Assembly: GCA_903895195.1 (NCBI GenBank) | Contig: CAITSZ010000003.1 | Span: forward strand, 1 to 34,631 | Origin: an uncultured Chlorobiaceae bacterium | GTDB taxonomy: Bacteria; Bacteroidota; Chlorobiia; Chlorobiales; Chlorobiaceae | Length of the DNA: 34,631 bases | Reading direction: 5' to 3' | Shown here: positions 34,196 to 34,631 of the stretch, piece by piece | Position numbering within the stretch: the first letter of the stretch is position 1 | Layout of the letters: every line of letters begins with the position of its first letter | Program-made: the position numbers and the translations under genes | The notes under the pieces: generated by a model | Seen by the model: the letters and a program-made list of their open reading frames with translations, nothing else | Told to the model about the DNA's origin: nothing | Database searches by the model: none

Positions 34196-34631
34196 TCATC
34201 CCGCCAATACTTCCCGAGAGAGCTCCCTGTTAGACCAAAGAACCGGTTCAAGATCGTAATTTCTTAATGCGTCAACTACTGATGGCGATACGATCGATGT
34301 TTTATCGTTGAGAAAAACATAAAGTCGAGAATCAGACCCTCCCCTTGTATCTTTTGTATCTAACCATTTAAACACCAGTGCTTCTGCCGTTTCTTTCCTG
34401 GGGTTAGAAATGGCTTGAACAATCCGCTCAGGCTGTTTTCTTGATTTCGGTATCACAAAGTCAAACATATGATCATAACCACTTTTACCGGTAAATTTTA
34501 CCTTTGGTGTATAACGAATATCTGAAAGATCAAGCCAATTTGTTACATCTTCAAAAAATAAGCTTGCAACAAAAGGTGATGCCAAGTAAAAAAGATCATT
34601 TACCGCCAGCATTGCCTGGATAATATTGTGC
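34196..34631 (-). CDS. DUF1828/DUF1829-type protein, C-terminal part (runs off the window)
   Basis: The frame is open on the minus strand from the stop at 34196 to the last base, so the gene starts beyond the window. The internal ATG at 34612 is probably not the start, because the preceding codons (HNIIQA) fit the family. The visible 145 residues match the DUF1829 pattern: [51 protein letters not shown], and FLNDK with [13 protein letters not shown] near the end. In full proteins an N-terminal DUF1828 domain precedes this. Function is unknown; such genes occur in accessory and prophage-like regions. Confidence 0.8.
   Translation of the reverse strand, partial: HNIIQAMLAVNDLFYLASPFVASLFFEDVTNWLDLSDIRYTPKVKFTGKSGYDHMFDFVIPKSRKQPERIVQAISNPRKETAEALVFKWLDTKDTRGGSDSRLYVFLNDKTSIVSPSVVDALRNYDLEPVLWSNRELSREVLAG

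Overview
The window looks like chromosome from a green sulfur bacterium (Chlorobiaceae, Chlorobium/Pelodictyon type). This is an inference from gene content and protein flavour: a single-chain class I fumarase beside a pyruvate/oxaloacetate carboxyltransferase-biotin protein (reductive TCA metabolism), a PEP-CTERM secreted protein, and intergenic DNA full of short tandem repeats. There is no rRNA or tRNA gene in it that I can recognise.

Layout. 1-228 is the tail of an unidentified gene. 454-1125 is trmH (+). 1372-9283 is a minus-strand run: dnaE, two near-identical thioredoxins, trxB, umuD and umuC. 9480-11855 is a GH65 glycoside phosphorylase (-). 12184-13389 is a zinc-ribbon/leucine-rich-repeat protein (+). 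13648-17779 is a minus-strand metabolic group: universal stress protein, fumarase, carboxyltransferase-biotin protein. 17902-19455 is a fused APH-like/P-loop kinase (+) and 20080-20856 a PEP-CTERM protein (+). 20979-25330 is another minus-strand run: KdsC-like phosphatase, short NeuB-like synthase, HtpG, and a ferritin-like/VIT1 membrane protein. ppa (-) and prfC (+) diverge at 26.4-26.7 kb. An NtrB/NtrC-type two-component pair overlaps by 4 bases at 29.6 kb. From 31 kb on the DNA is accessory: a broken secreted-protein gene, a two-TM membrane protein, the 3' end of a group II intron, an ISL3-type transposase tail, a toxin-antitoxin pair, and a DUF1829-type gene cut by the window edge.

The outstanding signal is a family of 7-bp tandem repeats sharing the form AGTNNNN (AGTGCTG, AGTTGGC, AGTGGGC, AGTAGGC, AGTCAGC and others). 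They fill at least seven intergenic arrays and also lie in frame inside the linker of the carboxyltransferase-biotin gene. The arrays have an internal grammar: AGTGCTG blocks, purine-rich spacers, then AGTTGGC/AGTGGGC blocks. Several switch strand in the middle, and several sit exactly on gene 3' ends, where they supply the stop codon. A second family, about 9 bp in period (TATAGGAST), is often found beside them. I see no protein in the window that is evidently devoted to these repeats.

Functionally the rest is mostly housekeeping: replication and SOS polymerase, thiol redox, central carbon, stress and iron handling, nonulosonic-acid-type sugar synthesis, translation termination and pyrophosphate removal. 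Gene assignments rest on motifs read by eye; no database search was run.
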